DNA from: JAFARZ01 sp035651595
GTDB taxonomy: Bacteria > Actinomycetota > Actinomycetes > Streptosporangiales > Streptosporangiaceae
Assembly (NCBI GenBank): GCA_035651595.1
Contig: DASRFJ010000354.1
Location: forward strand, 15,178-79,177
DNA length: 64,000 nt
Direction of reading: 5' to 3'
Part shown: one piece after another, positions 57,195 to 64,000 of the stretch
Position numbering within the stretch: the stretch's first letter is position 1
Layout: each line of letters starts with the position of its first letter
Notes under the pieces: model-generated
The model's database searches: none
The model's input: the letters and a program-made list of their open reading frames with translations, nothing else
What the model was told of the DNA's origin: nothing
Made by a program: the position numbers and the translations under genes

Positions 57195-57278
57195 CAACGT
57201 GGTGGATTTCCCCTTTGTGGTAACGCGACCCTCGCGCACTGGGGTCGATCCTCCACGAAGGAGTAATCTTCTACGTTG
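57195..57278 (+). repeat. 84-bp palindromic dispersed repeat, copy 2
   Basis: Same element as at 36300-36383 but in the opposite orientation, starting CAACGTGGTGGATTTCCCC and ending TACGTTG. It fills most of the 121-bp gap between the convergent epimerase and permease genes. It could act as a two-way terminator or be a miniature repeat element. Confidence 0.8.
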
Positions 57279-57305
57279 ATGCGGGGCAGCCGGGCGCGTC
57301 GACGA

Positions 57306-58238
57306 TCACCCCTTGATCGAGCCGGCCGTCATCCCGCGCATCACCCGCTGGTTGATCAGCGCGTACACGATGAACGTGGAGAAGATCACGATGCTGATCG
57401 CGGCCAGCAACGGCCCGAACTGGACCTCCCCGTACTGCCCGTTGAAGTTCAGCAGGCCGACCTGGACCGTGGACAGGGACGGCTTGGAGTTGAACGTCAG
57501 CGCGACGAGCAGGTCGTTCCAGATCGAGAAGAACAACAACATGCCCAGCGTAAAGATCCCGTTGCGTACCAGCGGCAGGCCGACCGAGAAGAAGCAGCGC
57601 CACACGCCGCCGCCGTCCAGCGCGCACGCCTCGAACAGCTCACGCGGGACCGAGCGGAAGTACGTCGCCATCAAGAACACGGTCAGCGGCAGCCCTTGGC
57701 CGATGTAGGTGATGATCAGCGGCGCCAGCGAGTTCGTGAAACCGAGCTTGAAGTAGATGGTGAACAGCGGCAGCAGGATCAGCTGGGTCGGCACCATCAG
57801 CCCGCCGATGATGAACAGCAGGATGCTGGTCCGGCCCCGCCATACCATGACCTCAAGGGCGAACGCCGCGGCCGATCCGACGAGCAGGATCACGACCATG
57901 GACACCAGCGTGACGGTCAGGCTGTTGAGCGCGTCGGTACCCAGATCCCCGGTCAGCCACGCGGTCGCGTAGTTGTGGAAGTTGAGATGCTTCGGCATCG
58001 ACCACAGCGGCTGGGTGGTGAAGTCGTCCTGGCCCTTGAACGAGCTGGTCAGGATCCAGAACAGCGGGTAGATCTCGACGACCAGGATGACCGCGATCAA
58101 GATGTTGACCAGTGCCCGCCGGGACAACCGGGTCAGCAGCGGGCCCTGCTTCGACGGCCTTTTCCGCGCCGCGGGCCGGTCTTCGGGCCAGATCACGCCG
58201 CTGCGCGAGCGCGGCGAGCGCACGTCACTCGTCGCCAT
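57306..58238 (-). CDS. Sugar ABC transporter permease (CUT1, MalG-like)
   Basis: A 310-residue permease with six membrane spans. The EAA loop reads YFRSVPRELFEACALDGGGVWRCFFSVGLPLVRNG, the ATPase contact of binding-protein-dependent importers. ILIAVILVVEIYPLFWILTSSFKG is the first span. Its ATG shares one base with the previous permease stop (TGATG). It is the third gene of an operon with the binding protein and MalF-like permease; no ATPase gene is present, so a shared MsiK-type ATPase elsewhere is likely. Confidence 0.92.
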   Translation of the reverse strand: MATSDVRSPRSRSGVIWPEDRPAARKRPSKQGPLLTRLSRRALVNILIAVILVVEIYPLFWILTSSFKGQDDFTTQPLWSMPKHLNFHNYATAWLTGDLGTDALNSLTVTLVSMVVILLVGSAAAFALEVMVWRGRTSILLFIIGGLMVPTQLILLPLFTIYFKLGFTNSLAPLIITYIGQGLPLTVFLMATYFRSVPRELFEACALDGGGVWRCFFSVGLPLVRNGIFTLGMLLFFSIWNDLLVALTFNSKPSLSTVQVGLLNFNGQYGEVQFGPLLAAISIVIFSTFIVYALINQRVMRGMTAGSIKG

Positions 58239-59125
58239 CAGGCGGTCCCCTCGACTCGCCGGCGGGACGACCGGAACACGAGCACGGTCGCCACCAGGCA
58301 CAGCACGGTAATCAGCATGGCGATCGTGCTCCCGTAGCCGTAGTCGCTGTAGAGAAACGACGTCTGGAACATGTAGAGGTTCAGCGGCGTGGTCGCCGTG
58401 CCGGGCCCGCCGTTGTTGAGCGCCAGGATCGAGTCGAACACCTTCAGGTCCGCGTTCAGGCCGAAGATGACCGAGGCGATGACGATCGGCTTGGACAGCG
58501 GCAGCACGATGTGCCGGACCAGCCGCCACCCGCCGGCGCCATCCATGCGTGCCGACTCGATGATGTCTTCGGGGATGTCGACGAGGCCGGCGTAGAGCAG
58601 GACGGCGTAGAAGCCCGCCGACCGCCACAGGTCCATCACGACGATCACCACGAAGGCGCCGCTGCCCGTGGCGAACCAGTCGACCGGGGACATCCCGAAC
58701 AGGTGCAGCACCGAGTTCACGGGGCCGACCTGCGGCGCGACCGCGAAAAGCTTGTTGAAGAGCAGGGCCACGGCGACCGGCGGCAGCACGACGGGAAAGA
58801 ACACCAGCGTCCTGATGAGCGTGGACGAACGGCGCAGCACGAAGATGTAGAACAGCGCCAGCAGGTAGCCGAACACGATCTGGCAGACCAGCAGCACGAC
58901 CGTGTACTTGACCGTGAACACCAGCGTCTGCCGCACGGTTGGATCGCTCCACAAGTGCCGGAAGTTGGCGAGGCCGATGAACTGGAATCCCAGCGCCGGC
59001 GTCCCCTTGAAGAACGAGTAGACGAGCGACCAGACGACCGGCACGACGATGACGCCGACGTATATGGCGAGCGCGGGCGCGAGAAACAGCGCGGCCGCTC
59101 GCCGGTTACCGAGGATGTGTCTCAT
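58238..59125 (-). CDS. Sugar ABC transporter permease (CUT1, MalF-like)
   Basis: A 295-residue six-span permease. The EAA loop is LVDIPEDIIESARMDGAGGWRLVRHIVLPLSKP, and the LFLAPALAIYVGVIVVPVVWSLVYSF first span is typical. I chose the ATG at 59125 (MRHILGNRRAAALFLAP). It lies after the substrate-binding protein gene and a stem-loop, and overlaps the next permease. It probably imports rhamnose or rhamnosides. Confidence 0.92.
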   Translation of the reverse strand: MRHILGNRRAAALFLAPALAIYVGVIVVPVVWSLVYSFFKGTPALGFQFIGLANFRHLWSDPTVRQTLVFTVKYTVVLLVCQIVFGYLLALFYIFVLRRSSTLIRTLVFFPVVLPPVAVALLFNKLFAVAPQVGPVNSVLHLFGMSPVDWFATGSGAFVVIVVMDLWRSAGFYAVLLYAGLVDIPEDIIESARMDGAGGWRLVRHIVLPLSKPIVIASVIFGLNADLKVFDSILALNNGGPGTATTPLNLYMFQTSFLYSDYGYGSTIAMLITVLCLVATVLVFRSSRRRVEGTA

Positions 59126-59150
59126 CGCCCCTTCTCCGTGGCGCGCGACA

Positions 59151-59183
59151 GGAGATGGTACCGATGGGCCCGGTACCATCTCC
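59151..59183 (-). promoter_or_regulatory. Stem-loop between the binding protein and permease genes
   Basis: GGAGATGGTACC pairs perfectly with GGTACCATCTCC around a 9-base loop. Such hairpins between binding-protein and permease genes often stabilise the upstream message or partially terminate, giving more binding protein than permease. That role is inferred. Confidence 0.6.
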
Positions 59184-59203
59184 CGGCTGGCGCTTTGTGC
59201 TTA

Positions 59204-60541
59204 TCAGGTCCCCGAGGCAAGGTCGGACTGCAGGGTGCTCATGTACTGCTGCGGGCTCATCTGGCCGGTCACCAGCGGAGCGGCGTTGTTGGACGCGTCC
59301 GCGTTGGCCTTCTGGTCAAAGTAGGCCTCGAACCACAGGACGCTCTGCTGGGTGTTGTTGATGATCGTCTGGACGTCGGCGGTCAACGGCGGCAGGTTGG
59401 ACACCGGCGTGTTGACCTTGAACCCGGAGAACGTGCCCTGGTCCTTGAGCGAGGCGCTCCCGTAGTTCTGCGCGATGCACTTGAGCCACGCCTGACCGTT
59501 CGCCCCGTACTGCTTGGGGTTGATCACGTTCGGCGAGCCGGCGTTGGCCGGGTACTGGTCGATCGAGCCCTGGCCGCCGGAGACCGCGGGGAACGGCATG
59601 AAGCCGATGCTGGACCCCTGGGTGTTCTGCGTCGGGTCGTTGACCTGCGCCAGCAGCCAGGTGCCCATGTACATCATCGCCGACTTGCCGGTGAGGAACT
59701 GGGCGATCGCCGAGTTGTAGTCCAGGCTCGTGATGCCGGAGGAGAAGTAGCCGTCCTTGCCCATCTGGGCAACCTGCTGGGCCGCCTTGACGTAGTCGGG
59801 GTCGGTGAGCTTGGCCGTCCCGTTCTTGATCGCCTGCATGGCGTTCGGGCCGAGTTCGCGGAACAGCAGGACGCCGATCCAGCGGCTGATCGTCCACCCG
59901 GTGGCCCCGGACGCGCTGAACGGGGTGATACCGGCCGCCTTGAACTTCGCCGCGTCGGCGAGCAGCTGGTCATAGGTGGTCGGCACGCTGAGGTGCTGCT
60001 GGGCGAAGAGCTTCTTATTGTAGAAGAGCCCTTCGATGTTGAACTGGAACGGCACCGAGGGAACCGTGTTGTCGAAAGTCTGCTTGATCGTCGACTCGGC
60101 GACCGCGGTCATGTCGCCGGACACGCCGAGCTGGGACAGCGCCTTCGAGATGTCGAGGACGTTGCCCGTCTTGTAGTACGTGCCGCCAGGGACGATCGTC
60201 GTGTTGTCGGCGGCGTACATGAACGGCAGGGCGTTCTGGCCCGCGAGCAGCTGGATCTTCTGCTGGAGGTTCGTGTCGGGCGTCTGCTGGAGGCTGATCG
60301 GCATCTTCGCCGCCTCGGACTTGCAGGCGCCCGCGGCGAGCTTGTTCAGCTCGGCCGGAGTCTGGGTGTCTTCGGTCGTGAACAGGATCGAGAACGATGA
60401 CGAGCCCTTGCCGCTCGCCGCCGCCGAACTCGAGCTGCTCCCGGAGCTCGCGCATCCGGCTAGCACCAGCGCTACCGCGCTGACGCCGGCCGCGAAAGCG
60501 TAGGAAAGCACCCGCTGCGGCCGTTGGATCTGTCTTGTCAC
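59204..60541 (-). CDS. Sugar-binding lipoprotein of the rhamnoside ABC importer
   Basis: A 445-residue extracellular solute-binding protein (family 1). The signal peptide ends at the lipobox LVLAGCAS, and a Ser-rich linker follows. IPFAE-like features seen here are IEGLFYNKKLFAQQHLSVPTTYDQLLADAAKFKAAGITPFS and MMYMGTWLLAQV, common in CUT1 binding proteins. The GTG start at 60541 follows GAGAGG. It heads the operon with two permeases; the promoter at 60678-60706 and an operator lie upstream. Confidence 0.92.
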   Translation of the reverse strand: MTRQIQRPQRVLSYAFAAGVSAVALVLAGCASSGSSSSSAAASGKGSSSFSILFTTEDTQTPAELNKLAAGACKSEAAKMPISLQQTPDTNLQQKIQLLAGQNALPFMYAADNTTIVPGGTYYKTGNVLDISKALSQLGVSGDMTAVAESTIKQTFDNTVPSVPFQFNIEGLFYNKKLFAQQHLSVPTTYDQLLADAAKFKAAGITPFSASGATGWTISRWIGVLLFRELGPNAMQAIKNGTAKLTDPDYVKAAQQVAQMGKDGYFSSGITSLDYNSAIAQFLTGKSAMMYMGTWLLAQVNDPTQNTQGSSIGFMPFPAVSGGQGSIDQYPANAGSPNVINPKQYGANGQAWLKCIAQNYGSASLKDQGTFSGFKVNTPVSNLPPLTADVQTIINNTQQSVLWFEAYFDQKANADASNNAAPLVTGQMSPQQYMSTLQSDLASGT

Positions 60542-60656
60542 ATCGAATCCTCTCTTCGACAGACCAAGCGGTACCGCGTGGTCCTGGCGCGGCGACGGAT
60601 GGCCCGGCGCCCTAGGTCCTTGCCTCGGGGGTCCGCGGGGACGGTTCGCCCGGTTA

Positions 60657-60706
60657 TGAAACGTTTAATTTGGTGGTATGTTAGGCACGCATCAGGGCCA
60701 TGTCAA
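60657..60706 (-). promoter_or_regulatory. Sigma-70-like promoter and LacI-type operator for the sugar importer
   Basis: On the minus strand, TTGACA (60706-60701), 17 bases, then TAACAT (60683-60678) is close to consensus. Just downstream TGAAACGTTTAA (plus 60657-60668) resembles the rhamnosidase operator, sitting near the expected transcription start. A related ATGAAACG copy lies just upstream of the -35, at about 60714-60721. The rest of the 612-bp gap 60542-61153 shows no gene. Confidence 0.6.
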
Positions 60707-61153
60707 TCACCCGTTTCATGGCCGGACGCACTCCATCGCAGGCCGGACCGGTGCTCGGCGGGGGCCGGCGAGCACGCGCCCGAGCCGGGTCCGGGCCGGA
60801 CGCGACCGAGACCCGGTCACCCGGAACAGCCTCTCGCGAGGGAACGTCAGCGGGTGGGCCTGGCGTCGCGTAAACGCTGCCCACCAGCGCTTACCTGCGT
60901 CAACGCCACCGCCGCGGCGCGGCCCGGCACCGCCCGGCCGGGTGCCGCCCACCCCACGCGACCCGCGGCTTCGCGCACCCGCGCACCGCGCCGCCGCGCG
61001 GCATCGGCCACCGCGAACCTCGGACCGGCCCGCTTACCGTACCGATCGTCAGGTTTATAACGATTCACTATCGTCCGTCCACCCTGCCCGGGGCAAGATG
61101 GTCATCGGCACCGCTGGCACCGCTGACCAGCCACGTACCACGAGGAGCGACAC

Positions 61154-62473
61154 ATGCTGGAGCGCTGGACGCGCCTTCTCGAACAGCACATCCGCGCGAA
61201 CTGCGAGCAGATGATGCGCGAGCCCGCCGGGCAGCTATCCCATCCCTACACGGTGCCATCGAGCCCGGACTCGCCGTATTACTCGACGGCGCTGTGGGAC
61301 TGGGACTCCTGGTCGGCCAGCATCGCGCTGGGACAGGTAGAGCTCGACACCGACCGCCCGGGCCGGTTCCTGCCCTACGAGCAGGGCAGCATCTTGAACT
61401 TCCTCGAGCACACCGACGAGGACGGCGTCATGCCGATCCAGCTCACCCCCGGCTCCGCGCTCACCCACGGCGATCCGAGCCGGGCCGGCGGGTTCGCCGA
61501 GAACATGCACAAGCCGGTGCTGGCCCAGCACGCCGCGCTGCTCACCCAGCGCCAGGGCACCGTCGGCACAGCCGACCCCGCTAGCCCCGTCGGCACAGCC
61601 GACCCCGCTAGCAGCGCCGAATGGATCCGCCCGCACATGGCCACGATCGGCCGCTTCGTCGACCGCTACCTGGAGAGCCACGTGCACGCCGGAACCGGGC
61701 TCGCCTACTGGCAGACCGACTTCGCCGTCGGCGTCGACAACGACCCGGCGGTGTTCTACCGGCCCGCCAAGAGCACGGCGTCCGTGCTGCTGAACAGCCT
61801 GCTGTTCCGCGAACTCCTCGGCTACGCGGAACTGCTCGAACGCCTCGGCGAGCCCGCCGTGGCGAACCGCCGGCGGGGCCAGGCGCAGGACCTGGCGGAC
61901 GCGATGCGCGAGCACCTGTGGGACGAGCGAGACGGCACGTTCTACTCCGCGGACCTGGCCCTGCGGCCGGTCGACCCCGAGGACTGGCTGCACCGCGGCG
62001 CCCCGCGCAGCTGGTCGTCGCTGCTGCTGCGGATCGACGGCTGGTCGAGCTTCCTGCCCATGTGGGCCGGGGTCGCCTCACGGGAACAGGCCGAGCGCAT
62101 GCTGGCGCGCGCCCGCGACCCGCGCACCTTCGAGGCGACGTACGGCATCCGGAGCCTGTCCCGCCTGGAGAAGATGTACGACCTGCGACCGTCGAACAAC
62201 CCGTCGAACTGGCTGGGCCCGGTCTGGGGCATCACCAACTACCTGGTGTTCCGCGGGCTGGTGCGGTACGGCTTCGACGAGGACGCTCGCCAGCTGGCCG
62301 GCAAGACCATCCGGCTCTTCGGGCGTGACCTGGAGACCTCGGGCGCGCTGCACGAGTTCTACCACCCCGACACCGGCGAGCCGATCATGACGCGCGGGTT
62401 CCAGAACTGGAACTTCCTCGTGCTCAACATGATCGCCTGGCTCCAGGACCGCGTCGCCATCACGGAGTTCTGA
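61154..62473 (+). CDS. MGH1-like (alpha/alpha)6 glycoside hydrolase
   Basis: A 439-residue (alpha/alpha)6-barrel protein resembling the GH63/GH37-related MGH1 group. STALWDWDSWSASIALGQVEL, LPYEQGSILNFLEHTDEDGVMP, RPAKSTASVLLNSLLFRELL, SNNPSNWLGPVWGITNYLVFRGLVRYGF and FYHPDTGEPIMTRGFQNWNFLVLNMIAW are family-like, with candidate catalytic Asp (DWDSW) and Glu residues. No signal peptide is visible. A 9-residue duplicated segment lies at about residues 137-153. It lies in a rhamnoside locus; the exact glycoside cleaved is unknown. Confidence 0.82.
   Translation: MLERWTRLLEQHIRANCEQMMREPAGQLSHPYTVPSSPDSPYYSTALWDWDSWSASIALGQVELDTDRPGRFLPYEQGSILNFLEHTDEDGVMPIQLTPGSALTHGDPSRAGGFAENMHKPVLAQHAALLTQRQGTVGTADPASPVGTADPASSAEWIRPHMATIGRFVDRYLESHVHAGTGLAYWQTDFAVGVDNDPAVFYRPAKSTASVLLNSLLFRELLGYAELLERLGEPAVANRRRGQAQDLADAMREHLWDERDGTFYSADLALRPVDPEDWLHRGAPRSWSSLLLRIDGWSSFLPMWAGVASREQAERMLARARDPRTFEATYGIRSLSRLEKMYDLRPSNNPSNWLGPVWGITNYLVFRGLVRYGFDEDARQLAGKTIRLFGRDLETSGALHEFYHPDTGEPIMTRGFQNWNFLVLNMIAWLQDRVAITEF
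61562..61612 (+). repeat. Duplicated 24-bp segment (27-bp period) in the MGH1-like gene
   Basis: The sequence GTCGGCACAGCCGACCCCGC with its next four bases recurs exactly 27 bases later (61562-61585 and 61589-61612). It encodes two VGTADPAS units and keeps the frame. Confidence 0.85.
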
Positions 62474-63875
62474 CGCGCGTGGCGGCGGCGGACCACTGGG
62501 GCGCGTTCCCGGACGGCGCGTACCGGGTCAGCTCGATGCCGCTGGCGCGGGTGAACGCGCGCAGCTCCCCCAGCGTGCCCGGCGCCGCGCCCAGCGCGCG
62601 GGCCTGGACCAGGACGTTGCCCAGGGCGGTGGCCTCGGCCGGGCCCGCGACGACCGGGAGGCCGAGCGCGTCGGCGGTGAGCTGGCACAGCAGCGCGTTC
62701 CTCGCGCCGCCGCCCACGATGTGCACCACGTCGGCGTGCTGTCCGGACAGCTCCTGCGCGGCCAGCAGCGCGCGCCGGTACGCCAGCGCCAGGCTGTCCA
62801 GGATGCAGCGCACGATCTCCGCGGGCCCGGCCGGGACCGGCAGCCCGCGCGATGCCAGCCACGAGACGATGCGGCCGGGCATGTCGCCGGGCGGCAGGAA
62901 CACCGGATCGTCCGCGTCGACGACGAACCGCAGCGGCTCCAGCCGGGCCGCGGCCGCCAGCAGCGGCTCGAGCGGCGGCGCGTCCCAGCACCGAAGGCAC
63001 TCCTGCACCAGCCACAGCCCCGTCACGTTACGCAGGTACCGGATCGTCCCGTCGATGCCCGCCTCGTTGGTGAAGTTGGCCGCCCGGCTGGCCTCGGTCA
63101 GCACCGGCGCGGCCAGCTCCAGCCCGGCCAGCGACCAGGTGCCCGAGGAGACGTAGGCGAAGTGCGGGCCGTCGGCGGGCACGGCGGCCACGGCGGACGC
63201 CGTGTCGTGCGAGCCGACCGCGATCAGCGGCACGTCACGCAGCACGCCGACCGGGCCGATCACGTCCCCCGGCTGACGCAGCGGCGGGAACAGCCCGGTC
63301 GGGATCCCCGCCCGCTCGATGATTCCGGTCGCCCACGACCGCGCCCTCACGTCGAGCAGCGCGGTCGTGGACGCGTTCGTCAGTTCGGCGCCCGCCGAGC
63401 CGGTCAGCCAGTACCCGAGCAGGTCGGGGATCAGCAGCAGCGTCCTGGCCGCGGCCAGCGCCGGACTCCCCGCGGCGGCGATGAGCTGGTAGATCGTGTT
63501 GAACGGCAGGTACTGGATGCCGGTGACGGAGTAAAGCTCGGCGAACGGCACGCCGCTCAGGACACCGTCGGTCCGCGCGTCCCGGTAGTGCACCGGGTTG
63601 CCGATCAGCGCCCCTGCCGCGTCGAGCAGGCCGTAGTCCACGCCCCATGAGTCGATTCCCACGCCGGCTAGCTCGAACGATTCAGCGGCGAGCCGCAGAC
63701 CGTGCCGGACGTTGCCGTACAGCCGGAGGATGTCCCAGTACAGGGTGGCGCCGGCCAGCACCGGCTCGTTGGGAAACCGGTGCACCTGGCGCAGTTCCAG
63801 CCTGGCTCCATCGGCCCGGCCGGCGATGACCCGGCCGCCGGAGGCCCCCAGGTCGACGGCGGCGAACACGCTCAT
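62460..63875 (-). CDS. rhaB: L-rhamnulokinase
   Basis: A 471-residue FGGY kinase phosphorylating L-rhamnulose. VFAAVDLGASGGRVIAG, GVGIDSWGVDYGLLDAAGALIGNPVHYRDART, FNTIYQLIA, GSHDTASAVAAVPADGPHFAYVSSGTWSLAGLE and HIVGGGARNALLCQLTADALGLPV closely follow the RhaB subgroup. The ATG at 63875 overlaps the upstream stop (ATGA), so the two are cotranscribed. Its 3' end overlaps the end of the glycosidase gene by 14 bases on the other strand. Confidence 0.95.
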   Translation of the reverse strand: MSVFAAVDLGASGGRVIAGRADGARLELRQVHRFPNEPVLAGATLYWDILRLYGNVRHGLRLAAESFELAGVGIDSWGVDYGLLDAAGALIGNPVHYRDARTDGVLSGVPFAELYSVTGIQYLPFNTIYQLIAAAGSPALAAARTLLLIPDLLGYWLTGSAGAELTNASTTALLDVRARSWATGIIERAGIPTGLFPPLRQPGDVIGPVGVLRDVPLIAVGSHDTASAVAAVPADGPHFAYVSSGTWSLAGLELAAPVLTEASRAANFTNEAGIDGTIRYLRNVTGLWLVQECLRCWDAPPLEPLLAAAARLEPLRFVVDADDPVFLPPGDMPGRIVSWLASRGLPVPAGPAEIVRCILDSLALAYRRALLAAQELSGQHADVVHIVGGGARNALLCQLTADALGLPVVAGPAEATALGNVLVQARALGAAPGTLGELRAFTRASGIELTRYAPSGNAPQWSAAATRVRTP

Positions 63876-64000
63876 CGCAGGAATGCGGCGGCTATCCCGG
63901 CGTCGACGGGGATGAGCAGGCCGGTGGTGAGCGGCAGGTCTGGTCCGCAGAGGGCGTATACGGCGGCGGCGGCGTGTTCGGGGAGGACTTCGCGGCCGAG
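63872..64000 (-). CDS. C-terminal end of a probable rhamnulose-1-phosphate aldolase/short-chain dehydrogenase, runs off the right edge
   Basis: The last 42 codons are visible and the frame is open to the window end. They read LGREVLPEHAAAAVYALCGP, then DLPLTTGLLIPVDAGIAAAFLR and a stop that overlaps rhaB (ATGA). This is the usual SDR end (TTG-x2-I-x-VD-x-G). Next to rhaB it fits the fused aldolase/lactaldehyde dehydrogenase of rhamnose catabolism, but the aldolase part is out of view. Confidence 0.65.
   Translation of the reverse strand, partial: LGREVLPEHAAAAVYALCGPDLPLTTGLLIPVDAGIAAAFLR

Noticed and set aside
57279..57305. Possible additional gene between the 84-bp repeat and the permease end
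   Set aside because: Only 27 bases remain between the repeat and the stop codon, too short for a gene.
1..64000. CRISPR arrays, tRNA or rRNA genes
   Set aside because: No regularly spaced direct repeats, cloverleaf candidates or rRNA-like sequence were noticed.

Overview
The window is chromosomal DNA from a high-GC Gram-positive actinomycete. The evidence is uniformly GC-rich coding sequence, many GTG starts, ATGA/GTGA translational overlaps, a bifunctional PriA in the histidine operon, a WhiB-like protein, a polyphosphate glucokinase, a DnaE1 polymerase, and several ECF sigma/anti-sigma modules. I cannot name the genus from sequence alone. I see no CRISPR array, tRNA, rRNA, intact insertion sequence or prophage.

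Region 1 (1-13.7 kb, mostly minus strand) is amino-acid biosynthesis: the 5' end of gltB, an Lgt-like membrane protein, trpA-trpB-trpC, a degenerate response regulator, the trp-associated membrane protein and hisI. An insertion on both strands follows (a TIGR03085-type protein, a small membrane protein, ppgK), then hisF-priA-hisH-hisB-hisC-hisD in overlapping order. No trpE is present where many actinomycetes carry it, and PriA probably supplies the TrpF step.

Region 2 (13.7-23 kb) holds membrane and hypothetical proteins, an SDR/old-yellow-enzyme pair divergent from a TetR regulator with a palindromic operator, DUF1707 and YbjQ-like proteins, and dnaE. Region 3 (23-36 kb) is accessory and partly decayed: a long imperfect inverted repeat, a PIG-L deacetylase with two apparent frameshifts, a GNAT remnant, a VOC protein, a DrrAB-type ABC transporter, a SigK-RskA module translationally coupled to an FGGY kinase and divergent from a molybdopterin oxidoreductase, and a tandem ABC exporter that looks like one fused gene split by a frameshift.

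Region 4 (36-53.7 kb): beta-carbonic anhydrase, M20 amidohydrolase, asparaginase, S9 peptidase, LD-carboxypeptidase, pyrD, whiB, an ECF sigma factor coupled to an RNase III, a SnoaL-type ECF sigma factor with a strong terminator downstream, a GlgX-type debranching enzyme, an autoregulated MarR-GNAT fusion, and a pair of COG4315 proteins, one carrying an anti-sigma zinc finger. Region 5 (53.6-64 kb) is an L-rhamnose/rhamnoside locus: GH78 rhamnosidase, NAD-dependent epimerase/dehydrogenase, a CUT1 sugar ABC importer, an (alpha/alpha)6 glycosidase, rhamnulokinase, and the end of a probable rhamnulose-phosphate aldolase/dehydrogenase. LacI-type operators lie at its promoters.

The most notable items are an 84-bp palindromic dispersed repeat (two copies, 36300 and 57195), the COG4315 anti-sigma/lipoprotein pair, the sigma/RNase III operon, the MarR operator touching its own start codon, and several gene copies broken by single-base shifts. 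The last could be real decay or assembly errors.
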